64,000 nucleotides of DNA, from assembly GCF_008124885.1 (NCBI RefSeq), contig NZ_VNHX01000003.1:216813-280812 (forward strand), given 5' to 3'. Position 1 is the first letter of the stretch, and every line of letters starts with the position of its first letter. This document shows, piece after piece, positions 1 to 10,104 of this stretch. The notes beneath the pieces are model-generated. The model made no database searches. It was not told the DNA's origin and was given only the letters and a program-made list of their open reading frames with translations. Position numbers and translations under genes: made by a program. The stretch comes from Sphingobacterium allocomposti (lineage in GTDB: Bacteria > Bacteroidota > Bacteroidia > Sphingobacteriales > Sphingobacteriaceae).

Positions 1-1050
1 TATTGGCCAGTCATTCTTCCAGGAATCGCCATCGCCGACGCCCCACAGCGTTACCCGACTGATTTTATCCTGATGTTTTAGGTAAAGTTCGAAAAATGCT
101 TTATAACGATTACCCAATTCTTCCATTTTTTTTGCCGGAAGTCCCTCTGTATAAGGATTCAATTTCTCGTCGTAGGCTGTCGTATCACTTATTTCTGCGC
201 CTACGTTGGCTCTTCCATGTGGTAAAACCGAAATATCCATCTCTGTTACCATCACTTTCGTGCCAAGCGCGGCGAACTCAACAATTGTTTTCTCCACTTC
301 TGCTACATCAGGGTGATACAGCCCATGATGTTCCTGCATGCCTATGCCGTCGATTTTTACGCCCGCTTCCTGCAATTTCTTAACCATCCGCACTATCCCC
401 GCCCTTTTTGTGGGCACCGCCGTAGAATAGTCGTTGTAGTATAGCTCCGCATCAGGGTCTGCCTCCTGAGCAAATTTAAATGCCAATGGAATGAAGTCTT
501 CGCCAATAATCTGATAGAACTTACTATTCCTGTAGTCTCCGTTGTCTAAAATAGCTTCGTTGACAACGTCCCAGCCGTGCACACGTCCTTTATAACGGGA
601 CACAACGGTATGGATGTGATTCCGCATTCTTTCGATCAGCACTTCCCGGGATACGTCCTTTCCTGAGGCGTCTACGAAAAACCAGTTGGGAGCCTGGGAG
701 TGCCATACGAGCGTATGTCCCACGATGTGCATGTTGTTTCTCTCTCCAAATTCCACGAACTTGTCCGCATCCCTAAAATAGAATCGTCCTTCTTCAGGCT
801 GCACATGCATACTTTTCATGCAATTTTCCGCTACAATAGAATTGAATTGCTGAAGCACTACTGCAACCGCGGCCTCGTCCTTTTCCCAGATTTGATTGAG
901 GTTCAGCGCGGCGCCCATATAAAATTTATCTGCATAAGCTTCTTTTAAAGAAGTGGCGCGAGGCTCTTCTTTCGTACCTGATAATGTAGACGAACAGGCG
1001 ACTCCCAAAGCCACCGCCCCAAACAGGACAATCGTTTTTACTGCGTTCAT
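1..1050 (-). CDS. Endo-1,4-beta-xylanase, GH10 lipoprotein (C-terminus cut by window edge)
   Basis: Glycoside hydrolase family 10 enzyme predicted to cut the beta-1,4-xylan backbone. The first 350 codons are visible and run off the left edge. The start at 1050 opens a lipoprotein signal (hydrophobic stretch, then LGVAC, with the lipid-accepting Cys near residue 19), so the enzyme is probably membrane-anchored and may be surface exposed. GH10 landmarks are present: WHSQAPNW, the acid/base Glu in WDVVNEA (E165), the nucleophile Glu in TEMDIS (E270), and the WGVGDGDSW motif near the edge. It is the third gene of a minus-strand run (GH115, symporter, GH10), 17 bp after the symporter, and is probably cotranscribed with it. 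The family call rests on motifs and is secure; the exact xylan substrate is inferred from the neighbours. Confidence 0.93.
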   Translation of the reverse strand, partial: MNAVKTIVLFGAVALGVACSSTLSGTKEEPRATSLKEAYADKFYMGAALNLNQIWEKDEAAVAVVLQQFNSIVAENCMKSMHVQPEEGRFYFRDADKFVEFGERNNMHIVGHTLVWHSQAPNWFFVDASGKDVSREVLIERMRNHIHTVVSRYKGRVHGWDVVNEAILDNGDYRNSKFYQIIGEDFIPLAFKFAQEADPDAELYYNDYSTAVPTKRAGIVRMVKKLQEAGVKIDGIGMQEHHGLYHPDVAEVEKTIVEFAALGTKVMVTEMDISVLPHGRANVGAEISDTTAYDEKLNPYTEGLPAKKMEELGNRYKAFFELYLKHQDKISRVTLWGVGDGDSWKNDWPI

Positions 1051-1067
1051 GGTTAACGTTTTTGTTT

Positions 1068-2480
1068 TCAAATTTTATGTCTATTTTCTATTTCATGATT
1101 GATTCTATCGATAACATCATCTTCCAGCTTATACCGGGAAATAATAAACATGCCTACCAGAAGCAGTGCTGCCGGTATAACGGCGACAAGCCAAAGGATA
1201 CCCTGCTCTGCAAATGCGGATTGAGCGATCGCGTTGTCCTTGTCAAAGCCCACATAAGCCAGGACCAAGCCCGGAACAACGCCCCCCAGGGCCATTCCTG
1301 CTTTATAAAAAATACCGGTCAAAGCGTTCACTATTCCTGAGATACGTTTGCCTGTAGCGTACTCACCGTACGATATGACCTCTGGCACGAGTGCCCACAT
1401 GTAGCCCGTAGCCACGATTACGCCGGTCGACTTAACAAATTGCGCCACAAGCACGAGCCACACCTGCGTTTTCAGCGTCGGAACAACGGAAATCACATAG
1501 AGCATGATCATTCCGCCGATGGCTATTGTCAGGAATACATAAAACATCTGCTTTTTACCGATTGCCCTCTTTATTGCTGGCACCAAGGGCATAAAAATGA
1601 ATGCCGGGATGGACCCCAGCGCCATGAAGTAAGGCAATATCTCCGGTGCTTGCACATTGTAGATCATGTAATAGGAGCCGGCCGAATTTCCGATAGCCAT
1701 CATGGCGAATGCCGTAATAAAGAAGAACGCCAGCACGCGTAAGGGGCCATTATGTTTAAACTCTACCCATAAATCTGATACCTTAACTTTCTCTGTGTCT
1801 TTTTCATCCATGACGACCCGCTCTTTGGTGTGTTTGTAACAGAACACAAGCAGACACAGTCCTACAATAGCATAAATAGTCATCGTAATAAACCAAGCGT
1901 CGCCGGATTCACGGGAGTTGATCTTCCCGTCGGGCGAAAGGTATTGTACCACAATCGGCACACCGTATCCCACAGCCAAACCGCCCAGATTAGCCATAAA
2001 CATACGTGCGGACGTCAGCTTTGTAATTTCATCGGTATCACGGGTCAATGATGCGTTTAAGGCTCCATATGGCACATTGATCAGCGTGTAAAGCATCGAC
2101 AGTCCAACATAGGTAACGTACGCGTATACCAACGACCCTGAGAAGCCGTTCCAAAAACAGAGGATCGCGAAACCTGTAAGCGGTATGCCTCCGAGAACGA
2201 GATACGATCGATATTTTCCCATTTTGGGATTACTTTTGTCCACAAAGGCGCCGACGATAGGATCCCACACGACATCCACAATCCTGACTACAAGAAACAT
2301 GACGCCGGCGGCAGCAGCGGAGATGCCGAAGACATTCGTATAGAAAATCAGAAGATACATGGAAACCGTCTGATAAATCAGGTTCTGCGCGAGGTCGCCA
2401 GACCCAAATCCAATTCGTTGTAGTAATGAGAGCTTATAAAAGCCTTTCGACTCGTCTGCCAGACGTGTTTGTACCTTCAT
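1068..2480 (-). CDS. GPH-family sugar:cation symporter (XynP/YicJ-like MFS)
   Basis: 470-residue, 12-helix transporter of the glycoside-pentoside-hexuronide:cation symporter family. It carries the family pattern GFGSGDLAQNLIYQTVSMYLL near the N-terminus and the loop DPIVGAFVDKSNPKMGKYR at about residues 75-95. Members in xylan loci import xylo-oligosaccharides or aldouronic acids across the inner membrane. The start at 2480 leaves a normal short cytoplasmic N-terminus. It sits 44 bp after the GH115 gene and 17 bp before the GH10 gene on the same strand, which points to one transcript and to uptake of the oligosaccharides those enzymes release. The substrate is inferred from context. Confidence 0.9.
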   Translation of the reverse strand: MKVQTRLADESKGFYKLSLLQRIGFGSGDLAQNLIYQTVSMYLLIFYTNVFGISAAAAGVMFLVVRIVDVVWDPIVGAFVDKSNPKMGKYRSYLVLGGIPLTGFAILCFWNGFSGSLVYAYVTYVGLSMLYTLINVPYGALNASLTRDTDEITKLTSARMFMANLGGLAVGYGVPIVVQYLSPDGKINSRESGDAWFITMTIYAIVGLCLLVFCYKHTKERVVMDEKDTEKVKVSDLWVEFKHNGPLRVLAFFFITAFAMMAIGNSAGSYYMIYNVQAPEILPYFMALGSIPAFIFMPLVPAIKRAIGKKQMFYVFLTIAIGGMIMLYVISVVPTLKTQVWLVLVAQFVKSTGVIVATGYMWALVPEVISYGEYATGKRISGIVNALTGIFYKAGMALGGVVPGLVLAYVGFDKDNAIAQSAFAEQGILWLVAVIPAALLLVGMFIISRYKLEDDVIDRINHEIENRHKI

Positions 2481-2524
2481 GTTGTTAGTCGCTAGTTTAA
2501 ATATTTAAATGTTATATTTTTGCT

Positions 2525-5041
2525 TTAACGTCGTTTGCTTTGCGGCGGTCCCAGGTAAGACGGTTTGACACCACCAAAGTCCAATACCAACTTTTGAATG
2601 ACAATACCATGTTCGAGAGGCCGGACGCGGATAGTATATTCGCCCGGCCCATCGAAATGATGTTCGGTGATGTTCTCAATAATGCGCCGTGCCTGCCACT
2701 GACCAAGCTCTCCCTTGTAATGTCCATTAATATTTACCACCTGCTCTTCGCCATTGTTGATGGAAACCGCATAACGCAGCCCCTTATTTGCGTTATAGTT
2801 TAAGGTAGGCGATGTCAATACAGTTAGCTTTGCTTTTCCGGCCGATTTGACGTCGACCTTATATATTAAATATACGTTCTCGTCCAATGGTGCAGTCACC
2901 GGCACAGTCGTCACTGCAGATTCTGTTTTTCCCAAGTTTGGGATTTCGGCCCACTGCACGTGGGAAGAGCCACTTGCCGAATGAAAATTTGGAGCCTCAA
3001 TCGCTATGTGGCGATCCTGCTCAACGAAAACATTCGAAACCGCTTTTACGGAAACCGGGTCTATATACGTTACTTTGGGCATGATGCTAAAAGGCGGTTC
3101 GTTCCAGCTCGTATAGCCAATACGGACCTGATCCATCATATGCTTCCATTTTCCGTCCGCCAGGGTATGGAAATGGACAGTCAACAGCGAGTCGCGGGCG
3201 AATGCTTCTTTCACTTTATCAGCCCAATAGTTGGCCTGTATATCGTTTTTCGCCGCAAAAAAATCGTTTTTCGCCTTGGCATAATACATATCATACAAGT
3301 TGGACATGCCGTTGATGGGAAACAGTACCAGTTGGTCGAAAGCATCCTTGTAACGGAGGGGCAACTGATTGTACAAACGCATGGCGTCTAAAAGCAGCGT
3401 ACGATATTCCTGCACAACACGATCGAATTCATTGTAGTTTTCCAGACTATAGGTTTTATGATTCAGCAGCTCCGGCGTTACGCGATGATTAAACTTTGTG
3501 TACATATCGATCAACCGTGCCGCTTCCTTTGCATATTGCTCTCCAAACTGTTGTGCGCACCATCGCTCGGTGTGTGTGATTAAGTTTGCGGGTCTAAAAC
3601 GCTTCGGGTCCCAAGCCATATCCAGGAAAAACGAAATCGGGTACTCCATCGGCTTTAGATCGCCGACATTTACAATCCATATCCTGTCTACGCCGTGTTC
3701 ATAAGTCAAATTCATCTGCTCCCAGACACGGGATATCTGGGTGACGTTTAACCACTTTGTGTTGCGGGGAGCTCCGACATAGTCGAAGTGATAGTACATG
3801 CCATATCCCCCTTTGCGGGTTTGGCTTTGGGGGTCGGGCAGCTTGCGTACATTGCCCCAATTGTCGTCACAGAAAAGCAAAGTTACATCATCCGGCACAC
3901 GCATACCATCGTCGTAGTAGTCCTGCACCTCTTTATACAGCGCCCAGACTTGGGGCGTATGCTCGGGATCTTTGCCTGTAACGTCTTTTATGATCTGCCG
4001 TTGATCTTTAACAATGTCCTCCAGGAGACTTATATTTTGTTCATCACTCATGGGTTCATCACCATCCCCGCGCATAGCGATGGTTACTACCGTTTCCAAA
4101 TCGCTGACACGTTCAATACCGCCTCGCCAAAAATCCCATAACCCCTGCTTGTTCTTACTATAGTCCCACGCACCGCCATTGCCATACCGCTTCCACTCGT
4201 CCTGCGCTCTTGCCATAGGTTCATGGTGGGAAGTTCCCATCACGATTCCCATTTCATTCGCCAAAGCACCGTTTTTTGAATCGTCGTCATAAAATGCGTT
4301 ACCCCACATGGCGGGCCACAAAAAGTTGCCTTTTAAACGGAGCAGCAACTCAAACACTTTTTCATAGAACCGGCTATTGTATCCGCCAAATGTATAATTG
4401 GTCCATCGGGTCAATGCGGGGTATTCGTCGTTTAAAAAAATTCCGCGGTAGTGAACAGCAGGCTCACCTTCCGTGTAACTGCCTGGCTTTAGATAGAGAT
4501 CAGTGGCGCGTTCTACAGGTACATCGGCCCAGTAGTGCCACGGCGAGACGCCCATTTGTTTAGATAATTCATAGATACCGTAGATAGTGCCTCGTTTATC
4601 GCTACCTGCGATGATTAGCACGGGGGTCTCCGCTACCCGCGTATCGTCCACCACCGTGATGATAAATTTCTCACGCTTCCCTTCTAGTGCTCCGCCATCG
4701 ATCAGACCTTTGCCCAATAAACCATCTATTAATGCTGATTGTCCAACCGTGCCAATCCATATACCCCCCGTAGTACCCGTTCCGCTTTCGGCACGCCTTC
4801 CGGCAACCCGCTCGAAGTCCCTTTGCAAGCTTTCGACAGCCCGTAAAACGCCTTTGTGGTCATTGCTATCTACTTGTAAAGGTATAGGATTACCATCTTC
4901 AATAAGCGGTACATAGTTCTGCTCTGCCTCGCGAAAAACAAACTCCGCTGCCGACAACAGTTGTGCATGGGTGAGCTTTCCGCAAAAGAAAAAGCAAAAG
5001 AAAAAAGATATATGTTTAATATACATCAAAGGCTTATACAT
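2525..5041 (-). CDS. GH115 xylan alpha-1,2-glucuronidase
   Basis: About 838 residues, with the typical GH115 length and sequence. The N-terminal domain (about 30-170) is followed by a TIM-barrel with PWHYWADVPVE, YRGIFLNDEYPALTRWT, NFLWPAMWGNAFYDDD and HHEPMARAQDEW, and then the helical and beta-sandwich C-terminal domains. GH115 enzymes remove (4-O-methyl-)glucuronic acid from glucuronoxylan. An upstream in-frame ATG at 5146 would give 35 extra residues with no signal. Starting at 5041 (or 5026) places a clear signal peptide, hydrophobic FFFCFFF ending THA-Q, at the N-terminus, so export is expected. It is the first gene of the operon with the symporter and GH10 and is divergent from the hybrid regulator, an arrangement typical of polysaccharide utilisation loci. 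Confidence 0.92.
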   Translation of the reverse strand: MYKPLMYIKHISFFFCFFFCGKLTHAQLLSAAEFVFREAEQNYVPLIEDGNPIPLQVDSNDHKGVLRAVESLQRDFERVAGRRAESGTGTTGGIWIGTVGQSALIDGLLGKGLIDGGALEGKREKFIITVVDDTRVAETPVLIIAGSDKRGTIYGIYELSKQMGVSPWHYWADVPVERATDLYLKPGSYTEGEPAVHYRGIFLNDEYPALTRWTNYTFGGYNSRFYEKVFELLLRLKGNFLWPAMWGNAFYDDDSKNGALANEMGIVMGTSHHEPMARAQDEWKRYGNGGAWDYSKNKQGLWDFWRGGIERVSDLETVVTIAMRGDGDEPMSDEQNISLLEDIVKDQRQIIKDVTGKDPEHTPQVWALYKEVQDYYDDGMRVPDDVTLLFCDDNWGNVRKLPDPQSQTRKGGYGMYYHFDYVGAPRNTKWLNVTQISRVWEQMNLTYEHGVDRIWIVNVGDLKPMEYPISFFLDMAWDPKRFRPANLITHTERWCAQQFGEQYAKEAARLIDMYTKFNHRVTPELLNHKTYSLENYNEFDRVVQEYRTLLLDAMRLYNQLPLRYKDAFDQLVLFPINGMSNLYDMYYAKAKNDFFAAKNDIQANYWADKVKEAFARDSLLTVHFHTLADGKWKHMMDQVRIGYTSWNEPPFSIMPKVTYIDPVSVKAVSNVFVEQDRHIAIEAPNFHSASGSSHVQWAEIPNLGKTESAVTTVPVTAPLDENVYLIYKVDVKSAGKAKLTVLTSPTLNYNANKGLRYAVSINNGEEQVVNINGHYKGELGQWQARRIIENITEHHFDGPGEYTIRVRPLEHGIVIQKLVLDFGGVKPSYLGPPQSKRR

Positions 5042-5318
5042 CGTGTTTAAAATTGGCCAGTAAAATAAGGAGTATCCAGCTACGCCGCTATCTTCAAATT
5101 TTACAGAAGTAAAGATAGCGCTATTCGACATGTCGGGCCCCGCCATTTGTTACATTCTACTTTGCTTTTGTTGCGCAGCGGATACTGTTTGTTTCATTTT
5201 CGTTTCCACATGTTTCATCTCGTACAACCGATGTACATTTCAACGATAAAAAAAACTTTTCCATCAGGAAATAAATAATGGATTATGTATCTTTCGGGAA
5301 GTAACCAATAAAAAAATT
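5042..5318. promoter_or_regulatory. Divergent intergenic region between xylan operon and its regulator
   Basis: 277 bp separating the GH115 start from the hybrid two-component regulator. It is AT-rich next to the regulator. A plus-strand TATCTTTC at about 5287-5294 resembles the Bacteroidota -7 element with one mismatch. No clear inverted repeat was seen. By analogy with other hybrid two-component systems, the regulator's AraC domain should bind here, but the operator could not be pinpointed. Confidence 0.4.
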
Positions 5319-8300
5319 ATGTTGAGGGCAATTTTCGTATTGTTGCTGCTACTTAGTTTACCGATAATTCAAGCAACGGCACAAGCAACACGTATCTACG
5401 ACCATAGAGACTATGGATTCGGAGAACTTTCTTCGAATCTTATTACCAGCGTTTCTCAGGACAAGCATGGCTACATCTGGATAGCGACGGAATACGGCCT
5501 CAATAAATTTGATGGTATACGCTTTGTACAATATCTCCATGACATACAGGATAGCACTTCCGTTTCCAGCAACCATGTTACCATCCTACACCGCGACCGC
5601 GACGACCGTCTGTGGGTCGGTTGCTCAAACGGACTACAGTATTATAACGAAGACAAGGATCAGTTTCAACGAATCCGGTTCCCCGATCAGATAGCCCCGC
5701 ATATCACCGATATATTGACACGTCACGACGGATCGCTGTGGGTTGCCACCTCAGGCTGGGGAGTTTTCGCTATCGATGTTATTAATGAAACAGCAAATGC
5801 CTTAACGGGAATCAACGAGCTGGCCGGAGGCATGTATGGCCGGCGGCTGATCGAGGACAGCCAACGTCGTATCTGGATAGCGATAGATCGGGCAGGCGTG
5901 ACCTGTATTGCGTCCAACCTCAGTAGGAAACACGAGCTGCCTAAAAGCGATATTCCGTTTCCCAAGGGTGGAAAATACAACATGGTCAATACCGGAGACG
6001 GTGGAGTGATATTAGCGTACAATTCACATGTGGCCCTCATAGACAAATCGCTCAAAAAAGCTGTTTCAGTACCTTTCGAAGAAGGACGACATCCTATTAT
6101 CAATGAAATGCGCATCGCACAAGATGGACAGATCTATTTTATGACAGAAGGAGAAGGCGTTTGGCGGATGGATCTGTCAGCATCTCCTTTACGTATCCGG
6201 CAGACCGAACTTTCAAGTCTGGATAAAAACTACAGCAAAGCGGGTATACGTACATTTTTTCAGGATAGGGAAAATAACTTTTGGCTTGGTTGGTACCAGC
6301 GCGGGCTCGTCTTTATTCCTGCGGCGGGCAAACAGTTCGAATTTTGGCGCATTTTGGACATCGAAGAGTCTGATCGAAAAAAAATAAATGCGATCATGAA
6401 AGATCGGGATGGCTTTGTCTGGTATAGCGTAAAAGGAGCTGGTGTATTCCAGGCAGATGGCGCGGGCCGCGTTCTCAGAAGGTACACCGACCTCCAAAAT
6501 ATAACCCAACTGCTGGAAGATACCAACGGAGACATATTGTTCTTGTCTTTCGATCGGGGACTTGGCAAAATACTCCGCGGAAGCGGAAAAGCTACATACC
6601 TGGATTTATTGGCGGAAAAGGAGAACATGACTATGACTCTCGGGAAAAACGGCAGATATTATATATCTACGTTCGGCCGCGGCTTTGTCGAATACGACCC
6701 ACACACAGGGAGATGCAGACAGTTCAGTATGAACAACAGTACAGCCGACGGCGGAGCATTGGGAAACGACTGGATCAATGCCATCCTTTGCGATCAGAGT
6801 GGACTAATTTGGTTAGGTCATCACAAAGGGGTAAGCTGCTACGATCCTCAAAAGAACATTTTTACAAACGAATGGGCAAACCGCGGACTATCCGAGCAGA
6901 TCGTTCTTTCATTGCTGGAAGATGCGGACCGAAATATATGGGCTGGAACATACAATGGCCTTCACGAGATTAGCAGGGAGACACAGGAACTTTTCAGTTA
7001 CACGACAAACAACGGCCTTTCAAGCAACGTCATCTCGGGACTGGGCAAAGACCAACTCGGTAACATATGGTGCAGCACGTTCAACGGCATCAACTACATT
7101 AACCCCACCACAGGAAAAATCATCACCTACTATACAGGCGACGGCCTGGTCGACCGGTCTTACAATCGATCCGTTTACTACCAAGATGCAACCGGTAGAA
7201 TCTATTACGGCGGAAAGCAGGGAATAACGTCGTTCCTTCCAAAACAGATCCAAACATCGGAATATACGCGTCCGGTATTTATTACCAATCTATATGTCCG
7301 AAACCAATCTGTCAAACCGGGGGCGCTGTCGGGGCGAAGGTCTATCTACGACCAAAGCCTTGCGACGGCAACTGATTTTTACTTTGCCAGCCAAGACGAT
7401 AGCTTTACTTTGGAACTATCGACCATGGACTTCAACAGTCCCGAAAACATTCATTACGAATACCGAATGAAAGGCTTTAATAAAACGTGGAATACAACGT
7501 TGCCAGGCGTAAACCTCATCACATACAACAACCTCTCGCCCGGAACGCACGAGTTGGAAATCAGGGCTTGTAAATTTGGTGCCTATTCCGAAAGCAGATG
7601 GGTTACGTTGCATATCACCCCGCCCTGGTACCGTAGCACCTTTGCGTATATTGTTTATCTCGCCATATTTATAGGACTTCTTACGTTGATAGCCAACTAC
7701 CTTCGTGAACGCCGTTTGGAGAAGTTGCATGCGTATAAACTCCAGCTGTTTACCGATATTTCGCACGAAATCAGATCCCCCCTTACTTTGGTACTCAGCC
7801 CGATCGACAAGCTGATTCGAAACACATCTGATATCCACACGAAGGAAACATTACTGAATATGCAACGGAATGCCCGTCGCATTCTGCATCTTGTAAATCA
7901 GTTATTAGACATCCGGAAGTTGGAAAGCGGACAGCTCCACATGACGTTTACAGAGATAAACCTGACCGACTTTGCGAAACAATGTGCACAGGCATTCGAA
8001 GAGCAAGCCCGTGAGAGAAATATACAGTTTCAGTTAAGTCCAGATGCAGCGCACGTCAACGTTTGGGCGGACGTCAACAGTCTCGATAAGATCATCAACA
8101 ATTTGCTGTCCAACGCTTTCAAATATACACCGGACGGCGGAAGCATAGGCATCCATGTTTCGTCGTCTGTCAATGGGCAAGCGACCAAGCAACAGCATTA
8201 CGCAGAAATAACAGTAACCGACACGGGCCCCGGCATCCCGGATGGCGAAAACGTTAATATCTTCAAACGCTTCTATCAAGGGGCGAATCAGACCAGTAGC

Positions 8301-9329
8301 AGGCAACAAGGATCCGGAATAGGCTTGCATCTGACTCAGGCTCTCGTAAAAAAACACGGGGGAAAAGTTTTTGTCGAAAACCGGACAGAAGTAAAAGGAA
8401 GCCGCTTCTGCGTCCAGATTCCAATGGGCACAGCTCATTTGCCGAAAGCAAGCCTGCTACAGTATAGCAACGACAAACCGATGCCGTCTGAAGAGCCCGC
8501 CGAAGCGCCGCCGGTACTGCAAATGCCGGCAGTACGGCCCCTGTCACGGAAGTCGAATTTTAAAGTGTTAGTCGTCGACGACGAAAAAGATATTTTAAAC
8601 TATGTGAGTCAGGAGCTACAGGGGCTTTACAGGATTCTGTCGGCAGAAAATGGAACCGACGCCTTTCAACTTGCATTATCGCAGCTCCCTGACCTAATTA
8701 TTTCTGACGTATCGATGCCCGACATGGACGGCTTTGACCTCGTAAAAAAGATAAAAAGTAACAGCAGCACCAACCACATTCCTGTCATCTTGCTCACTGC
8801 TAAGATAAACCATGAAGACAGGATGCAAGGTATCGGATTGGGCGCCGACGCTTACCTTACTAAACCCTTTCTTATCGAAGAATTATTAGCCATGGCAGAC
8901 AATCTCATAAAGAATCGGATGACGGTCAAAGGCAAGTATTCGGGTGCGCAGCAGCAGGAAGGAAAAGTAAAAACGATTACGTTTAAATCAAGTGATGAAG
9001 TACTGATGGAACGCATCGTCAACGTCGTCAACAAATATCTTGAGAATCCAAGTCTGAACGTACAACTGCTGGCCGACGAAGTCGGTTTAAGCCGGGTCCA
9101 ACTGCATCGAAAGGTGAAGGCCCTGACGGGTGTCTCGACCAGCGAATTTATCCGGAATATACGCCTTAAGCAAGCGGAAAAGCTGCTCTTGGATAAGCAA
9201 ACAAACATATCACAGGTAGCTTACGCGCTAGGGTTCACCAACCAAACGCACTTTTCTACGCTTTTCAAAAAGATGTATGGACTAAGTCCATCGGAATATA
9301 TTAATCAGCATGCAAACCAAGAATGTTAG
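5319..9329 (+). CDS. Hybrid two-component system regulator (HTCS) for the xylan locus
   Basis: 1336 residues combining sensor, kinase, receiver and DNA-binding parts in one chain. A signal peptide (about 1-22) precedes a periplasmic two-bladed Reg_prop beta-propeller sensor (repeats such as GYIWIATEYGLNKFDG and NIWAGTYNGLHEI), then a Y_Y_Y domain (about 700-765) and one membrane helix (about 775-795). Next come HisKA with phospho-His H816 in DISHEIRSP, HATPase_c (NLLSNAFKYT, DTGPGIP, GSGIGLHL), a receiver domain with Asp1130 in IISDVSMPD, and a C-terminal AraC-type HTH (about 1235-1336). Family members bind an oligosaccharide in the periplasm and switch on an adjacent utilisation locus. Divergence from GH115/symporter/GH10 points to a glucuronoxylan fragment as the signal (inference). 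Confidence 0.95.
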   Translation: MLRAIFVLLLLLSLPIIQATAQATRIYDHRDYGFGELSSNLITSVSQDKHGYIWIATEYGLNKFDGIRFVQYLHDIQDSTSVSSNHVTILHRDRDDRLWVGCSNGLQYYNEDKDQFQRIRFPDQIAPHITDILTRHDGSLWVATSGWGVFAIDVINETANALTGINELAGGMYGRRLIEDSQRRIWIAIDRAGVTCIASNLSRKHELPKSDIPFPKGGKYNMVNTGDGGVILAYNSHVALIDKSLKKAVSVPFEEGRHPIINEMRIAQDGQIYFMTEGEGVWRMDLSASPLRIRQTELSSLDKNYSKAGIRTFFQDRENNFWLGWYQRGLVFIPAAGKQFEFWRILDIEESDRKKINAIMKDRDGFVWYSVKGAGVFQADGAGRVLRRYTDLQNITQLLEDTNGDILFLSFDRGLGKILRGSGKATYLDLLAEKENMTMTLGKNGRYYISTFGRGFVEYDPHTGRCRQFSMNNSTADGGALGNDWINAILCDQSGLIWLGHHKGVSCYDPQKNIFTNEWANRGLSEQIVLSLLEDADRNIWAGTYNGLHEISRETQELFSYTTNNGLSSNVISGLGKDQLGNIWCSTFNGINYINPTTGKIITYYTGDGLVDRSYNRSVYYQDATGRIYYGGKQGITSFLPKQIQTSEYTRPVFITNLYVRNQSVKPGALSGRRSIYDQSLATATDFYFASQDDSFTLELSTMDFNSPENIHYEYRMKGFNKTWNTTLPGVNLITYNNLSPGTHELEIRACKFGAYSESRWVTLHITPPWYRSTFAYIVYLAIFIGLLTLIANYLRERRLEKLHAYKLQLFTDISHEIRSPLTLVLSPIDKLIRNTSDIHTKETLLNMQRNARRILHLVNQLLDIRKLESGQLHMTFTEINLTDFAKQCAQAFEEQARERNIQFQLSPDAAHVNVWADVNSLDKIINNLLSNAFKYTPDGGSIGIHVSSSVNGQATKQQHYAEITVTDTGPGIPDGENVNIFKRFYQGANQTSSRQQGSGIGLHLTQALVKKHGGKVFVENRTEVKGSRFCVQIPMGTAHLPKASLLQYSNDKPMPSEEPAEAPPVLQMPAVRPLSRKSNFKVLVVDDEKDILNYVSQELQGLYRILSAENGTDAFQLALSQLPDLIISDVSMPDMDGFDLVKKIKSNSSTNHIPVILLTAKINHEDRMQGIGLGADAYLTKPFLIEELLAMADNLIKNRMTVKGKYSGAQQQEGKVKTITFKSSDEVLMERIVNVVNKYLENPSLNVQLLADEVGLSRVQLHRKVKALTGVSTSEFIRNIRLKQAEKLLLDKQTNISQVAYALGFTNQTHFSTLFKKMYGLSPSEYINQHANQEC

Positions 9330-9511
9330 TTGCTTGTTCGGTTGTTAGAAAACGCGCGTAAAGGCCAGCGCCTGCCGAAGAAGTTATCTCGCTCCAACAT
9401 GTAGCAGGCTCTGATGCGTGCTAAGCCGCTGTGCAATCCACCCACAGGCACTTTAGCCAGGGGTCTTAAGCCCTCCGATTCCGCTCCGGGCAAAAGCACG
9501 CTCTGTCCTGT

Positions 9512-10102
9512 TCAGACGTTCAGGCGATCGTCGACTGCGCGCGGCAGTTTATTATCCGCGGCAAGTTCGGCGATTTCGGTGATCCTCTTCTGTCGGGTTT
9601 CGGGGCGCCTAGCTAAGACAACCCATTGTAACACTCTCTTTTTAGCTGTCTTGCTTAAACCTAGAAAGTAGTCCTTCGCACCTTCGTATCGCGCAAACGC
9701 TATTTCCAGATCGTCAGGGATCTTCAGTTCCTCTACCTCATCCAATAGGGTCCATGAGCCATTTTGCCGGGCAATTTCGATGCTCTCATATCCAGCTGCT
9801 TCCATCTGTCCTTCAGCGATGAGCCGCTGAACTTTTTCTTTGTTGATCTTTGACCATGTACTCTGAGGCTTCCGTCTGCTAAAAAGCTGCCGGGACGCTT
9901 CGTTGTCTATCTTAACCTTCTTACTATCTATCCAGCCAAAACAGAGCGCAACATCGACCGCCTCGCTCCATGTTAGAGAAGGTTTGTTAGATGACTTTCT
10001 ATAGAAAACAAGCCAGACAGCGCTCTTTGACAAGTGATATTTAACCAGCCACTGTCGCCACGCTGCCTGACTCGTCGGATAAAATATGTCTATTTCGTTC
10101 AT
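9512..10102 (-). CDS. YdeI/OmpD-associated family protein
   Basis: 196 residues of the YdeI/OmpD-associated family. The N-terminal half has the usual FYPTSQAAWRQWL and EAVDVALCFGWIDSK signature, followed by RRKPQSTWSKINKEKV. The lysine/arginine-rich C-terminal helical segment (LSKTAKKRVLQW, ARRPETRQKRI) is also typical. The biochemical role of the family is poorly known; some members are linked to bacteriocin or antimicrobial-peptide tolerance. It lies 2 bp after the RidA gene on the same strand, so the two are probably cotranscribed. Nothing unusual in length or composition. Confidence 0.85.
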   Translation of the reverse strand: MNEIDIFYPTSQAAWRQWLVKYHLSKSAVWLVFYRKSSNKPSLTWSEAVDVALCFGWIDSKKVKIDNEASRQLFSRRKPQSTWSKINKEKVQRLIAEGQMEAAGYESIEIARQNGSWTLLDEVEELKIPDDLEIAFARYEGAKDYFLGLSKTAKKRVLQWVVLARRPETRQKRITEIAELAADNKLPRAVDDRLNV

Positions 10103-10104
10103 GC

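Noticed and set aside
5042..5146. Longer start for the GH115 gene
   Set aside because: The 35 extra residues precede a clear signal peptide, which should be N-terminal.
5358..9208. Many antisense frames inside the hybrid regulator gene
   Set aside because: They are shadows of the well-supported plus-strand gene and show no domain similarity.
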